Counted from the first letter of the stretch, positions 8,185-16,851 are shown. The stretch is DNA of 64,000 nucleotides from Caulobacter zeae (GCF_002858925.1 NZ_PJRS01000001.1:1-64000), one strand, 5' to 3'. Translations and numbers: made by a program. Notes: a model not told the origin generated them from the letters alone.

Positions 8185-9351
8185 ATGCCCCTCGCCCTCT
8201 ATGCCCTGACCGTCGGCGCCTTCGGGATCGGCGTCACGGAATTCGTCATCATGGGCCTGCTGATGCAGGTCTCCGCCGATCTCGGCGTCTCGATCCCCAC
8301 GGCCGGCTGGCTGATGACCGGCTATGCGCTGGGCGTCTTCGTCGGCGCGCCGATCCTGACCCTGGCCACGCGCCGCCTGCCGGCCAAGACCACCCTGCTG
8401 GCCCTGATGGCCATCTTCACCCTGGGCAACCTGGTCGCGGCCCTCGCCCCCACCTTCGGCGTGCTGATGGGCGCGCGGATCATCACCGCCCTGGCCCACG
8501 GCACCTTCTTCGGTGTCGGCTCGCTGGTCGCCGTCTCCCTGGTTCCGCCCGAGCGCAAGGCCTCGGCGATCGCCATCATGTTCACCGGCCTAACCCTGGC
8601 CACCCTGCTGGGCGTGCCGTTCGGCGCGTGGCTGGGCCTGGCCTTCGGCTGGCGCTCGACCTTCTGGGCCGTGGCCGCCATCGGCGCCGTCGCCCTGGTC
8701 GTGCTGGCCCTGCTGGTGCCCAAGGGCGAGAAGGCCGCCGCCCCCGCCGCCCTCAAGGAAGAGTTCGCGGTCCTCGCCCGTCCGCAGGTGCAGCTGGGCC
8801 TGGCCATGACCGTGCTGGGCTTTGGCGGGGTGTTCGCCGTCTTCACCTACATCCAGCCGATCCTGACCGAGCTGGCCGGCTTCTCGAAGGCCGCCGTCTC
8901 GCCGATCCTGCTGGTGTTCGGCGCAGGCCTGGTGGCCGGCAACCTCGTGGGCGGCCGCTGGGCCGACAAGGCGCTGAACACCGCCCTGGCCGGCAGCATC
9001 GCCATCCTGACGGTGATCATGCTGGCCGCCGGCTGGGCCTTCCACGACAAGGTCGGCGCGGTGCTGGCCGCCTTCCTGCTGGGCGCGGCCGCCTTCGCCA
9101 CGGTCGCCCCGCTTCAGATGCGGGTGCTGAGCCAGGCCGGCGGCGCGGGCCAGGGCCTGGCCTCCAGCCTGAATATCGCCGCCTTCAACCTCGGCAACGC
9201 CATCGGCGCGGCCCTGGGCGGCGCGGTGATCGCCCACGGCCTTGGCCTCTCGGCCATCGCCCCGATCGCGGCCCTGGTGCCCCTGGGCGCCCTGGTCCTG
9301 GCGGGAGTGAGCCTCGGCCTTGAGCGCAAGACCCGCCTGGCGACGGCCTGA
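8185..9351 (+). CDS. MFS transporter, DHA1 family (AraJ/YdhP-like efflux)
   Basis: 388 residues with 12 predicted membrane helices, in the inner membrane. The start MPLALYALTVGAFGIGVTEF and the GVSIPTAGWLMTGYALGVFV block (motif with conserved GWLMTGYALGV) are typical of the AraJ/CmlA/sugar-efflux branch of DHA1, proton-driven exporters of drugs or small metabolites. FGAWLGLAFGWRSTFW is the antiporter region in helix 5. It is divergent from the LysR regulator, which probably controls it. The substrate cannot be read from sequence. Confidence 0.91.
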   Translation: MPLALYALTVGAFGIGVTEFVIMGLLMQVSADLGVSIPTAGWLMTGYALGVFVGAPILTLATRRLPAKTTLLALMAIFTLGNLVAALAPTFGVLMGARIITALAHGTFFGVGSLVAVSLVPPERKASAIAIMFTGLTLATLLGVPFGAWLGLAFGWRSTFWAVAAIGAVALVVLALLVPKGEKAAAPAALKEEFAVLARPQVQLGLAMTVLGFGGVFAVFTYIQPILTELAGFSKAAVSPILLVFGAGLVAGNLVGGRWADKALNTALAGSIAILTVIMLAAGWAFHDKVGAVLAAFLLGAAAFATVAPLQMRVLSQAGGAGQGLASSLNIAAFNLGNAIGAALGGAVIAHGLGLSAIAPIAALVPLGALVLAGVSLGLERKTRLATA

Positions 9352-9479
9352 CCGACACCGGAAGGGGGCGCCGCGGCTCCCCCTTCCGGACGATCCAAAG
9401 CGGCAAGATGCCCGGGGTCGTCCCGGCCCATCCTGCCAAGCGACCAAGCCCTCTCCCCCTCCCCTTGAGGAGACACGCC

Positions 9480-10514
9480 ATGGAATACCGCAGCCTCGGC
9501 CGGTCCGGCCTCAAGGTTCCCGCATTGAGCTTCGGCGCCGGCACGTTCGGCGGCCAAGGCCCGCTGTTCAGCGCCTGGGGCGACACCAGGGTCGAGGAAG
9601 CCCGGCGGCTGATCGACATCTGCCTGGAAGCCGGCGTCACCCTGTTCGACACCGCCGACGTCTATTCGAACGGCGCCTCGGAAGAGATCCTCGGCGAGGC
9701 GCTCGCCGGCCGCCGCGACGAAGCGCTGATCTCCACCAAGCTTGGCCTGCCGATGGGCGATGGCCCGCTGGACGCCGGCGCCTCGCGCCTGCGGCTGGTG
9801 CGCGGGGTCGAGGCGGCGCTGAAGCGGTTGAAGACCGACCGCATCGACTTGCTGCAACTGCACGCCTTCGACGGTACGACGCCGGTGGAGGAGACCCTGG
9901 CCGCCCTCGACGACCTAGTGCGCGCCGGCAAGGTGCTCTATGTCGGCGCCTCCAACTTCGCCGGCTGGGAGCTGATGAAGTCGCTGGCCGCCGCCGATCA
10001 TCACGGCTGGCCGCGCTATGTCGCCCACCAGGCCTATTACTCGCTGGCCGGCCGCGACTACGAGTGGGAGCTGATGCCCCTGGCCGCCGACCAGGGCGTC
10101 GGGGCCATGGTCTGGAGCCCGCTGGGCTGGGGCCGGCTTACGGGCAAGATCCGCCGCGGCCAGCCGCTGCCGGAAACCAGCCGCCTGCACCAGACCGCCG
10201 ACGCCGGCCCGCCGGTCGACGACGAGCGCCTCTACCGCATCGTCGACGCCCTGGACGCGATCGCCGCCGAGACCGGCAAGACCGTGCCGCAGATCGCCAT
10301 CAACTGGCTGCTGGCCCGCCCCACCGTCTCCAGCGTGATCATCGGCGCCCGCACGGAAGAACAGCTGCGCCAGAACCTCGGCGCCGTGGGCTGGCGCCTG
10401 ACGCCCGAGCAGGTCGCCGCGCTCGACGCCGCCAGCGCGGTCACCCCGGCCTATCCCTACTACCCCTACTGGCGCGAAGGCGGCTTCAGGCAGGTCAATC
10501 CGCCGCTGGTGTGA
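9480..10514 (+). CDS. Aldo/keto reductase
   Basis: 344 residues from the ATG at 9480, with GAGGAGA upstream. The TIM-barrel family features are complete: MEYRSLGRSGLKVPALSFG, the catalytic Asp/Tyr pair in LFDTADVYSNGASEEILGEAL, the Lys in ALISTKLGLPM, the His in RIDLLQLHAFDGTTPVEETL, and NADPH binding by VIIGARTEEQLRQNLGAVGW near the end. It belongs to the AKR11/12-like, YhdN/Tas-type group that reduces aldehydes and ketones. It may be read with the MFS gene upstream (gap 128 bp), though no link in function is evident. Confidence 0.92.
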   Translation: MEYRSLGRSGLKVPALSFGAGTFGGQGPLFSAWGDTRVEEARRLIDICLEAGVTLFDTADVYSNGASEEILGEALAGRRDEALISTKLGLPMGDGPLDAGASRLRLVRGVEAALKRLKTDRIDLLQLHAFDGTTPVEETLAALDDLVRAGKVLYVGASNFAGWELMKSLAAADHHGWPRYVAHQAYYSLAGRDYEWELMPLAADQGVGAMVWSPLGWGRLTGKIRRGQPLPETSRLHQTADAGPPVDDERLYRIVDALDAIAAETGKTVPQIAINWLLARPTVSSVIIGARTEEQLRQNLGAVGWRLTPEQVAALDAASAVTPAYPYYPYWREGGFRQVNPPLV

Positions 10515-10531
10515 GGGCGCCCGCCTCGCCC

Positions 10532-10588
10532 AGATGCTCTTCCTCTGGGGGAGCTGTCGCGTAGCGACTGAGGGGGTGCTAAAGCCCC
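10532..10588. repeat. Double-hairpin intergenic repeat (family B, copy 1)
   Basis: A single module: CTGGGGGAG hairpin remnant, then GTCGC-GTA-GCGAC and GAGGGGG (module type 2). It ends 3 bp before the TauE start codon. Confidence 0.75.
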
Positions 10589-10591
10589 GCC

Positions 10592-11359
10592 ATGCTCACC
10601 GACCCCTTCTTCTACGCCGTCGCCATTCCCGCCGTGATCCTGGTGGGCCTGGCCAAGGGCGGCTTCGCGGGGATCGGGGTGGTGGCCACGCCCTTGATGG
10701 CCCTGGCGGTCGGGCCGGTGAAGGCCGCGGCGATCCTGCTGCCGCTGCTGATCGTGCAGGACGTCGTCGGGGTCTGGGCCTATCGCAAGACCTGGGAAAA
10801 GGGCCTGCTGATCCTGATGACCCCGCCGGCGGCGTTCGGGATCTTTCTCGGCTGGGCGCTGGCGGCGCTGGTCTCGTCGGCGGCGGTGGAATTGGCCGTA
10901 GGCCTCGTTTCCATCCTGTTCGCCGCCCAGCGGCTGTGGGCCGAGCGGGCGGTCAAGGCCGCGGCCGCCATCGAGACCGGCCCGGCGCGGCCGTGGCTGG
11001 GCGTGCTGTGCGGCATGGCCTCGGGCTTCACCAGCCAGATCGCCCACGCCGGCGGCCCGCCGTTCCAGATCTACGTGCTGCCGCGCCGCCTGCCGCGCGA
11101 CGTCTTCGTCGGCACCAGCGCCATCTTCTTCGCCGTGGTCAACTGGATGAAGCTGCCGGCCTATATCGCCCTGGGCCAGTTCACGCCGCAGGTGCTGGCC
11201 ACCGTGGCCGTGCTGCTTCCGGTGGCGATCGCCTCGACCTGGGCCGGCGTGCTGCTGGTGCGCAAGGTGCCGGCCGAGGGGTTCTACAAGGTGATCTACG
11301 TGCTTCTGATCCTGGTCGGAACCAAGCTGGCCTGGGACGGCTTCTTCGGACTGGCATGA
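10592..11359 (+). CDS. Sulfite exporter TauE/SafE family membrane protein
   Basis: 255 residues, about eight membrane helices, with the family's internal two-fold pattern: AVILVGLAKGGFAGIGVVAT near the N-terminus and GMASGFTSQIAHAGGPPFQI at the start of the second half, each with the conserved glycine-rich turn. The family exports sulfite, sulfoacetate or related organosulfur anions, or imports some; the substrate here is unknown. No clear Shine-Dalgarno sequence lies before the ATG, where a repeat abuts. Confidence 0.91.
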   Translation: MLTDPFFYAVAIPAVILVGLAKGGFAGIGVVATPLMALAVGPVKAAAILLPLLIVQDVVGVWAYRKTWEKGLLILMTPPAAFGIFLGWALAALVSSAAVELAVGLVSILFAAQRLWAERAVKAAAAIETGPARPWLGVLCGMASGFTSQIAHAGGPPFQIYVLPRRLPRDVFVGTSAIFFAVVNWMKLPAYIALGQFTPQVLATVAVLLPVAIASTWAGVLLVRKVPAEGFYKVIYVLLILVGTKLAWDGFFGLA

Positions 11360-11445
11360 CGATTGGTCACGCTTGCGCGCCGCCCTTTCGGCGCCATGAT
11401 GATCGACGTTTATACGTCACCGATTTTGAGTAGGCTGGGCGGGCC

Positions 11446-12111
11446 ATGACGATCTCAGACTTCACCAAGCACTACCCGACGACGGGCGCCAAGATGGCCG
11501 ACCTGATCGTGCACCTGGCCGGCCTGGCCTGCGCCCTGCTGGGCGGCGGCATCCTGCTGGGCCTGGCCTTCGGCCTGGGCTCGCTGGGCCAGATGGCCGC
11601 CATCGGGGTCTACACCATCGGCCTGGTGACCATGCTGTCGCTGTCGACCGCCTACAACTTCTCCAAGGCGCGCTGGCAGCCGCTGCTGCGCCGCTTCGAC
11701 CACGCCGGCATCTTCATCATGATCGCCGCCTCCTACACGCCCTTCACCACCCAGAACCTCGAGGGCTGGTGGGCGATCGGCATGACCACCGCCGTCTGGA
11801 GCGTCGCGGCCCTGGGCGTGGCGGCCAAGCTGTTCCTGCCCGGCCTCGACAAGCGCTTCTGGGTCGGCCTCTACATGGCCATGGGCTGGCTGGTGCTGGT
11901 CGCCATCAAGCCGATGATCGAGGGCCTGTCGTGGGTGGCGCTGCTGCTGCTGGCCATCGGCGGCCTGGTCTATTCCACCGGCACGGTCTTCTACCTGATG
12001 CGCCGCCTGAAGTTCCGCCGCGCCATCTGGCACGGCCACGTGATCGGCGGCGCCGGCCTGCACTACGCGGCCGTGCTGGTCGGGGTCGTCCTGGCCGGCG
12101 CCCGGGCCTAA
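11446..12111 (+). CDS. Hemolysin III family (PAQR-type) membrane protein
   Basis: 221 residues with seven predicted membrane helices. Family landmarks are present: HLAGLACALLGGGILLG in helix 1, SLSTAYNFSKARWQPLLRRFDHAGIFIMIAASYTPF (Ser-x-x-Tyr and Asp-His, part of the metal site of PAQR hydrolases), and GHVIGGAGLHYAAVLVGV with the final metal-binding His residues. PAQR relatives include adiponectin receptors with ceramidase activity, so a lipid-hydrolase role is possible but untested in bacteria of this type. It is followed after 4 bp by the patatin gene, suggesting a shared transcript. Confidence 0.91.
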   Translation: MTISDFTKHYPTTGAKMADLIVHLAGLACALLGGGILLGLAFGLGSLGQMAAIGVYTIGLVTMLSLSTAYNFSKARWQPLLRRFDHAGIFIMIAASYTPFTTQNLEGWWAIGMTTAVWSVAALGVAAKLFLPGLDKRFWVGLYMAMGWLVLVAIKPMIEGLSWVALLLLAIGGLVYSTGTVFYLMRRLKFRRAIWHGHVIGGAGLHYAAVLVGVVLAGARA

Positions 12112-12115
12112 GCCC

Positions 12116-13375
12116 ATGGAGCGCGGAGGGGACCGCGGGGCCGACAACAAGATCACCATCCAGGGCTTCTTCCGCGACTGGAAGGGCCCAGACCCGCTGC
12201 GCGGCAAGCGCCTGCCCGCCCCGCCCGCCGACGCCCACCATGTGGAGGCGGTCGACTTCCCCGGCGTGCGGCTGTCGATCGAACAGGCCGAGGACGCCCT
12301 GAAGGCCGCCGCCGACCGCCTGGCGCCGGTGCGCTCGCTGATCGGCGTCGACGAGTTCAACATCCTGGCCCTTTCCGGCGGCGCGGCCGGCGGCGCCTAT
12401 GGCGCGGGCGTGCTGACGGGCCTGACCAAGGCCGGCCGACGGCCCGACTTCGCCATCGTCACCGGCGTCTCGACCGGCGCCCTGATCGCGCCGCTGGCCT
12501 TCCTGGGCTCGGCCTGGGACGACCGCCTGACCGAGGCCTATCTGGGCGGTCACGCCGCCGAACTGCTCAGCCTGCGTCGCCTTGCGCCGGCGCTCGGCCC
12601 CAGCATCTTCAAGGGCGAGAGCCTGGACGCCCTGGTCGAGCCCTTCGTCGACGAGGCGATGATCGACGCCGTGGCGGTCGAGCACGCCAAGGGCCGGCGG
12701 CTGCTGATCGCCACCACCAATCTCGACAACCAGCGGGCCTCGATCTGGGACATGGGGGCCATCGCCAGCCATGGCGGCCCGCAGGCGGTGAAGCTGTTCC
12801 GCGAGGTGCTGGTGGCCTCGGCCACCGTGCCGGGCCTGTTCCCGCCCAAGATGATCGAGGTCGAGGCCGACGGCCGGCGTCACCAGGAAATGCATGTCGA
12901 CGGCGGGGTGGCCGCGCCGCTCTTCCTGATGCCCGACGCCCTGCTGCACTGGCGCAACCTGGGCCAGCGCCTGCGCCGGGGCCGGGTCTATGTCATCGTC
13001 AACACGGTGCTGGATCCCTCGCCGCGCTCGACCCCGCCCGGGGTGGCCTCGATCATGGGCCGCAGCTTCGAGACCATGCTGCGCTTTTCCTACCGCCAGG
13101 CCCTGAGCCTGGCCGAGGGCTTCTGCACCCGCCACAACCTGCCGCTCAGCGTGGCCTCGATCCCCGGCGACTTCGACGGCATCAACATGCTGCGCTTCGA
13201 GACGCCGACCATGCGGAAGATCTACGACGCGGCCGAGACCCTGGCGATGGAGGACAAGGTCTGGACCAGCCCGGCCCTGGAGCCGACCGGCTGGCGAGGC
13301 CTGTTCAAGCGGGCGAACAATCGGCCCAAGTCCGAGCCGGGCGCCAGCAGCCTGGATCCAGCCGCCGACGCCTGA
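12116..13375 (+). CDS. Patatin-like phospholipase
   Basis: 419 residues. The oxyanion loop is LALSGGAAGGAYGAGVL (G-G-x-x-G-x-x type), the nucleophile is S119 in TGVSTGALIAP, and the second dyad residue is D262 in MHVDGGVAAPLF. Thus the patatin Ser-Asp dyad is intact. There is no obvious signal peptide, so it may be cytoplasmic or leave by an unknown route. Patatins hydrolyse acyl chains from phospholipids. It sits 4 bp after the hemolysin III gene; both may act on membrane lipids, which is inference. Confidence 0.9.
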   Translation: MERGGDRGADNKITIQGFFRDWKGPDPLRGKRLPAPPADAHHVEAVDFPGVRLSIEQAEDALKAAADRLAPVRSLIGVDEFNILALSGGAAGGAYGAGVLTGLTKAGRRPDFAIVTGVSTGALIAPLAFLGSAWDDRLTEAYLGGHAAELLSLRRLAPALGPSIFKGESLDALVEPFVDEAMIDAVAVEHAKGRRLLIATTNLDNQRASIWDMGAIASHGGPQAVKLFREVLVASATVPGLFPPKMIEVEADGRRHQEMHVDGGVAAPLFLMPDALLHWRNLGQRLRRGRVYVIVNTVLDPSPRSTPPGVASIMGRSFETMLRFSYRQALSLAEGFCTRHNLPLSVASIPGDFDGINMLRFETPTMRKIYDAAETLAMEDKVWTSPALEPTGWRGLFKRANNRPKSEPGASSLDPAADA

Positions 13376-13468
13376 GACCGCCGTCGTTTCAGGCCGGAAA
13401 CCAAGCGCAGTCATCGCGCAGCACTGGGCCGCTAGGCAGGGCGGGTCCCAGCCACGCTCAATCCGGTC

Positions 13469-13930
13469 ATGCGCAAGTTCATCCTCCCCGCCCTCGCCGT
13501 CGCCCTGCTCGCCACGAGCGCCCACGCCCAGCCGCCCGGCGGCGGTCGAGGCCCTGGCGGCGGCGGCCCGCCTCCCGGCGGCGCTGGCGGTCCCGGTGGA
13601 GGCCCGGGCGGGAGCAAGCAGGCCGATCTCGACAAGGTGGTGATCGTCGGCGTCGTGCGGGCCGTCGATCCCGCGGCCGAGCGGGTGACCATCGCCTACC
13701 AGGCCAACGAGGCCCTGAACTGGCCGGCCGGCGCCATGCCCTTCGCCACGGCCAGGCCGGGCATGCTGGGCGGCGTCGCGGTCGGCCAGACAGTGCGCTT
13801 CACCCTGTCGAACCATCGCATCGCCGCCTTCCTGCCGGAGGGAGTCCCGGGCGGTCCCGGCGCGCCTCCGCCGCCCGGCGACGCGGGCCCCGACGGCGGG
13901 AGCGACCGGCCCCCGCCGCCCCCGCGCTAG
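13469..13930 (+). CDS. Secreted Gly/Pro-rich protein with a CusF-like domain
   Basis: 153 residues: signal peptide (about 1-21, cleaved after AHAQ), a Gly/Pro-rich linker (22-50), a compact domain (about 53-120) and a Gly/Pro-rich tail ending DRPPPPPR. The domain reads VVRAVDPAAERVTIAY, then NWPAGAMPFAT, then GVAVGQTVRFTL, which is the order and spacing of the periplasmic copper/silver chaperone CusF (Trp plus Met ligands in WPAMTM). Here only the second Met of that motif remains and the usual His is absent, so metal binding is uncertain. It follows the patatin gene in the same direction. Confidence 0.75.
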   Translation: MRKFILPALAVALLATSAHAQPPGGGRGPGGGGPPPGGAGGPGGGPGGSKQADLDKVVIVGVVRAVDPAAERVTIAYQANEALNWPAGAMPFATARPGMLGGVAVGQTVRFTLSNHRIAAFLPEGVPGGPGAPPPPGDAGPDGGSDRPPPPPR

Positions 13931-13936
13931 CCCGGC

Positions 13937-14671
13937 TCAGACCTGGGCCAGGCCGCCGTCGACGAACACCTCGCCGCCGGTCATGAAGCTGGAGTCCGAC
14001 GAGGCCAGGAACGCGGCCACCGCGCCGGTCTCGGCCGGATCGCCCATGCGTCCCATCACGGTCGAGGCGCCCATGGCGGCGACGCCCTCCTCGCCCAGAA
14101 CCTCCTGGGCCAGCTCGGTGGTGATCGGGCCGGGCGACATCACGTTGACGCGCACGCCCGTGCCGCGCAGGTCCAGCGCCCAGCTGCGCGCCAGGTTGCG
14201 CACCGCGGCCTTGGTGGCGCTGTAGATGCTGAAGGCCGGGGTGCCCATCACCCCGGTGCTCGACCCGGTCAGGATGATCGAGGCGCCCTGCCCCATCAGC
14301 GGCAGGGCCTTCTGCACGGTGAACACCAGGCCCTTCACATTGAGGTCGAAGATCTGGTCGTAATGCTCGACCGTGATCTCGCCGAGCGGCGCGAACGATC
14401 CCGTGCCGGCGTTGGCCAGCAGGATGTCGAGCCCGCCGCGCTCGGCTTTCACCGTCTCGTACAGGCGGTCCAGATCGGCCAGGTCGGTCACCGAGCCGCG
14501 CACGGCGCGGGCGTTGGGGCCCAGTTCCGTCAGGGCCGCGTCCAGCGCTTCCTGCCGGCGTCCGAAGATGTAGACGAACGCGCCTTCCTCGACGAAGCGC
14601 TTGGCCGCGCCCAGGCCGATACCGGTTGCGCCGCCGGTGATCACGGCGGTCTTGCCTTGAAGTCTGCTCAT
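13937..14671 (-). CDS. SDR family oxidoreductase
   Basis: 244 residues from the ATG at 14671, which has a strong AAGGAGG site; a start at 14698 would add nine atypical residues. The classical SDR pattern is complete: TGGATGIGLG (cofactor Gly motif), NAGTGSF, the catalytic Ser in GSSTGVMG, YSATK (YxxxK), and SPGPITTE after the active site. The basic residue after the second strand (FGRR) suggests NADP preference. It is divergent from an HxlR regulator, a common arrangement in which the regulator responds to electrophiles or quinones. The substrate is unknown. Confidence 0.93.
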   Translation of the reverse strand: MSRLQGKTAVITGGATGIGLGAAKRFVEEGAFVYIFGRRQEALDAALTELGPNARAVRGSVTDLADLDRLYETVKAERGGLDILLANAGTGSFAPLGEITVEHYDQIFDLNVKGLVFTVQKALPLMGQGASIILTGSSTGVMGTPAFSIYSATKAAVRNLARSWALDLRGTGVRVNVMSPGPITTELAQEVLGEEGVAAMGASTVMGRMGDPAETGAVAAFLASSDSSFMTGGEVFVDGGLAQV

Positions 14672-14715
14672 GTCTTGCCTCCTTTGCTGTGGCGGCAAGG
14701 GAGTTGGCGACCTAC

Positions 14716-14749
14716 ATACCTTTCAACAAGTATGCACCTTTTGGTAAGT
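14716..14749. promoter_or_regulatory. Putative HxlR operator between SDR and regulator
   Basis: Two direct repeats of ACCTTT-N4-AAGT (14718-14731 and 14736-14749), 18 bp apart, and an ATAC-N10-GTAT inverted repeat (14716-14733), all in the 104-bp divergent gap. This AT-richer block stands out from its GC-rich surroundings. Confidence 0.5.
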
Positions 14750-14775
14750 GCCAAGAAAGTTCAGGTCCCGAGCAC

Positions 14776-15177
14776 ATGAGCGACGCCCCCCTCTGCGCGA
14801 CCGGCTTCAGCTGCGGGCTGGACGCCACGCTTCGCGTGATCTCCGGCAAGTGGAAGCCGCTGATCCTCTATTTCCTGCTGCAAGGACCCACCCGCTATGG
14901 CGAACTGCGCCGGGCCGTGCGCGGGGTCAGCGACAAGGTGCTGATCCAGCAACTCAAGGAGCTGGAGGGCGACGACCTGGTCGTGCGCACCGACTACAAG
15001 GAGGTGCCGCCCAGGGTCGATTACAGCTTGACCCCGCTGGGGCTGAGCCTGACCCAGGCGCTGGAGCCGCTGTGCCTGTGGGGAACCGAGAACATGGCCG
15101 AGGTGGCCCGGGTGCTGGCCCAGCGCCAGAGCTGGCCGGGACGCGAAAGAGAGTCCAGCGCCCCTTCAGCTTCCTGA
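14776..15177 (+). CDS. HxlR family transcriptional regulator
   Basis: 133 residues from the ATG at 14776. The frame stays open back to 14689, but that stretch covers the operator region. The winged-helix pattern is typical: CATGFSCGLDATLRVISGKWKPLILYFLL, the RYGELRRAVRGVSDKVLIQQ recognition helix, then DYKEVPPRVDYSLTPLG. An N-terminal Cys (residue 6, and another in SCGL) may sense oxidants, as in related regulators. It is divergent from the SDR gene and probably controls it. Confidence 0.91.
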   Translation: MSDAPLCATGFSCGLDATLRVISGKWKPLILYFLLQGPTRYGELRRAVRGVSDKVLIQQLKELEGDDLVVRTDYKEVPPRVDYSLTPLGLSLTQALEPLCLWGTENMAEVARVLAQRQSWPGRERESSAPSAS

Positions 15178-15185
15178 GATCGTAG

Positions 15186-15290
15186 TCCCGGCCGTACGCC
15201 CGCAAACGGGCGGGAGCGCCGGGACCCAGGCGCAGCGCCCGATCGCCTGGGTCGCGGATAAGCACTGCGCGCTTTCCGGGATGACGACTT
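15186..15290. repeat. Hairpin-rich intergenic segment
   Basis: Between convergent genes: nested inverted repeats (CGCCCGCAAACGGGCG and CCCAGGCG...CGCCTGGG), then TTCCGGGATGACG, a motif resembling the ends of another GC-rich repeat near 44.4 kb. No gene seen. Confidence 0.45.
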
Positions 15291-15344
15291 TGGGTGTTTC
15301 GATCTTTCGCGTCGCGTCCATCGGACACGGACGCGAAACCTGCC

Positions 15345-15668
15345 TCAGCCGGCCTTCTTCAGGTGACGGGCGCGCAGCTTGGCGACGTTCGGCGGGTCGG
15401 CGCGGAAGTCCGAGGCCAGGCCAAGGCGGGCGTTGCACGAGGGGCAGCGCACGTGGTCGCCATCCTCCAGTTCGGCCGGCGGGTCAAAGCGGGTGCCGCA
15501 GGGCTTGCACTTCCAGTCGCCGACGGCCGGAGGCGGCGGCGGGGCCGGCTCGGGGGTCACCACCTTGACGGCCTTCTGCAGCCGCTCCAGCGGCGGCGGG
15601 CCGCCAGGCGCGGCGACGCCGCTCTTCAGGCTCAGGATCTTGCGGCGCGGGGGCTCGCTCTCGCTCAT
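15345..15668 (-). CDS. Small zinc-ribbon-like protein, unknown function
   Basis: 107 residues with no signal peptide. The N-terminal half is basic and proline-rich (EPAPPPPPAVGDW). The C-terminal half has CKPCGTRFDPP and HVRCPSCNARLGLASDF, two CxxC knuckles about 20 residues apart that would bind one zinc ion. The last residues are basic (KLRARHLKKAG). No family name recognised; the form suggests a nucleic-acid or protein adaptor. It is a stand-alone gene. Confidence 0.72.
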   Translation of the reverse strand: MSESEPPRRKILSLKSGVAAPGGPPPLERLQKAVKVVTPEPAPPPPPAVGDWKCKPCGTRFDPPAELEDGDHVRCPSCNARLGLASDFRADPPNVAKLRARHLKKAG

Positions 15669-15763
15669 GACGCTCGACGATTTTGCGGACGGATCGACGC
15701 TAGCTGCATGATCGCGGCCGGAAACTCAAGCGCCGCGAGGCCGCAGCGCAAATCAAACGCCGG

Positions 15764-16741
15764 TCACCAATGCGGTTTCAGGCTGAACGACAGGGCCACG
15801 ACCGAGTCTTCCTGGGTCGCCATGCCCATGATCTGGTCCTTGGACTTGATCTCGCGGCGGATGTAACCGACCGAGGCCTGCATCGGCCCGCGACGCCAGC
15901 CCACGCCCGCCTGGGCGTCGCCGACCAGGCGGCTGCCGGTGTCGGAGGTGACGCCGGCCCGGGTCCAGTCGCCATCCTGGCCGCGCAGCAGGTTCATGCC
16001 GACCAGCTGGCCGCTGGCGCCGGCGAACAGGTACCAGCGCCCGCGGTCGCCGAAGGTCTGGCGGCCATCACGCACGCCAAGGCCGCTGATCACCCGGTCC
16101 TCGACGCTCTTGCCGATGCGGACCATGCCGCCGGCCTCGGCCGAACCGCCGGCCCCGCCGAAGCCCAGGCCCGCGTGCGGCGTGAAGTCGACCGCCAGCT
16201 TGCCGGCGCCGAACTTGACCGCCGCCGGCCAGCCGCGCGAGACGCTGACGTCGACACTGTCGGCGTCGAAATTGGCCGTGCCCGGACGCACGAGGGTCAA
16301 CGGCGCGCTCTGGGCCAGCCGCGAGGAGCTGGCGACCGACACGCGCACGGAATCGACGCTGTGGCCGTTGTCGCCGACCACATAGCTGCCCGAGCGCCAG
16401 CTGACCGGCCCGCGCGCGTCGTAGTAGCGATCGGCGTCCAGCAGGTTGGCGTCGCCATAGAGACCCGCCGGCGAGACCGCGAACGGCTCGCCCTCGGCCT
16501 CGGTGGCCCGGGAGTCGACCGGACGGGCGGCGAAGGCCGCGACCGACGGCGCGGCGGCCTGCGAGGGCTCGCGACGCGTCAGATCCAGCTTCTGCAAGGT
16601 AGGCGTAAGAGTCGGCGCCGCGGCGGCCGGCCTGGCCGTCGCCTTGCGCTTGCCCTTCCGGACAGCAGCTTCCGACGATGCCGCGGACAGCGCCAAACTG
16701 GCGCCGCAGCACGTCGCGATCGTCACGCAAACGATACGCAT
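15764..16741 (-). CDS. Secreted, probably outer-membrane beta-rich protein
   Basis: 325 residues from the ATG at 16741; the frame is open to 16798 (GTG), but the signal peptide (MRIVCVTIATCCGASLALSA) begins here. A basic, Ala-rich linker follows, then LYGDANLLDADRYYDARGP and alternating polar/apolar segments rich in Gly and aromatic residues. The chain ends in VVALSFSLKPHW, an aromatic-terminated beta strand as in outer-membrane barrels. The DADRYY start of the barrel-like part recalls LpxR-type lipid A deacylases, but the catalytic residues are not clear, so the function is left open. Confidence 0.7.
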   Translation of the reverse strand: MRIVCVTIATCCGASLALSAASSEAAVRKGKRKATARPAAAAPTLTPTLQKLDLTRREPSQAAAPSVAAFAARPVDSRATEAEGEPFAVSPAGLYGDANLLDADRYYDARGPVSWRSGSYVVGDNGHSVDSVRVSVASSSRLAQSAPLTLVRPGTANFDADSVDVSVSRGWPAAVKFGAGKLAVDFTPHAGLGFGGAGGSAEAGGMVRIGKSVEDRVISGLGVRDGRQTFGDRGRWYLFAGASGQLVGMNLLRGQDGDWTRAGVTSDTGSRLVGDAQAGVGWRRGPMQASVGYIRREIKSKDQIMGMATQEDSVVALSFSLKPHW

Positions 16742-16851
16742 TGCGGATTCCCCAATCCCAATCCTGCCCACCGTATCCGCCTGATCGGATACGTCCACCG
16801 GGAAAACGCCGGCGTTCGGTGAACAGCTTGTGACGGTAATTGTTCCGCACA

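Noticed and set aside
11906..13816. A 636-codon open frame antisense to hemolysin III and patatin genes
   Set aside because: It is Gly/Arg/His-rich without any recognisable domain and lies opposite well-supported genes; typical shadow of GC-rich coding DNA.
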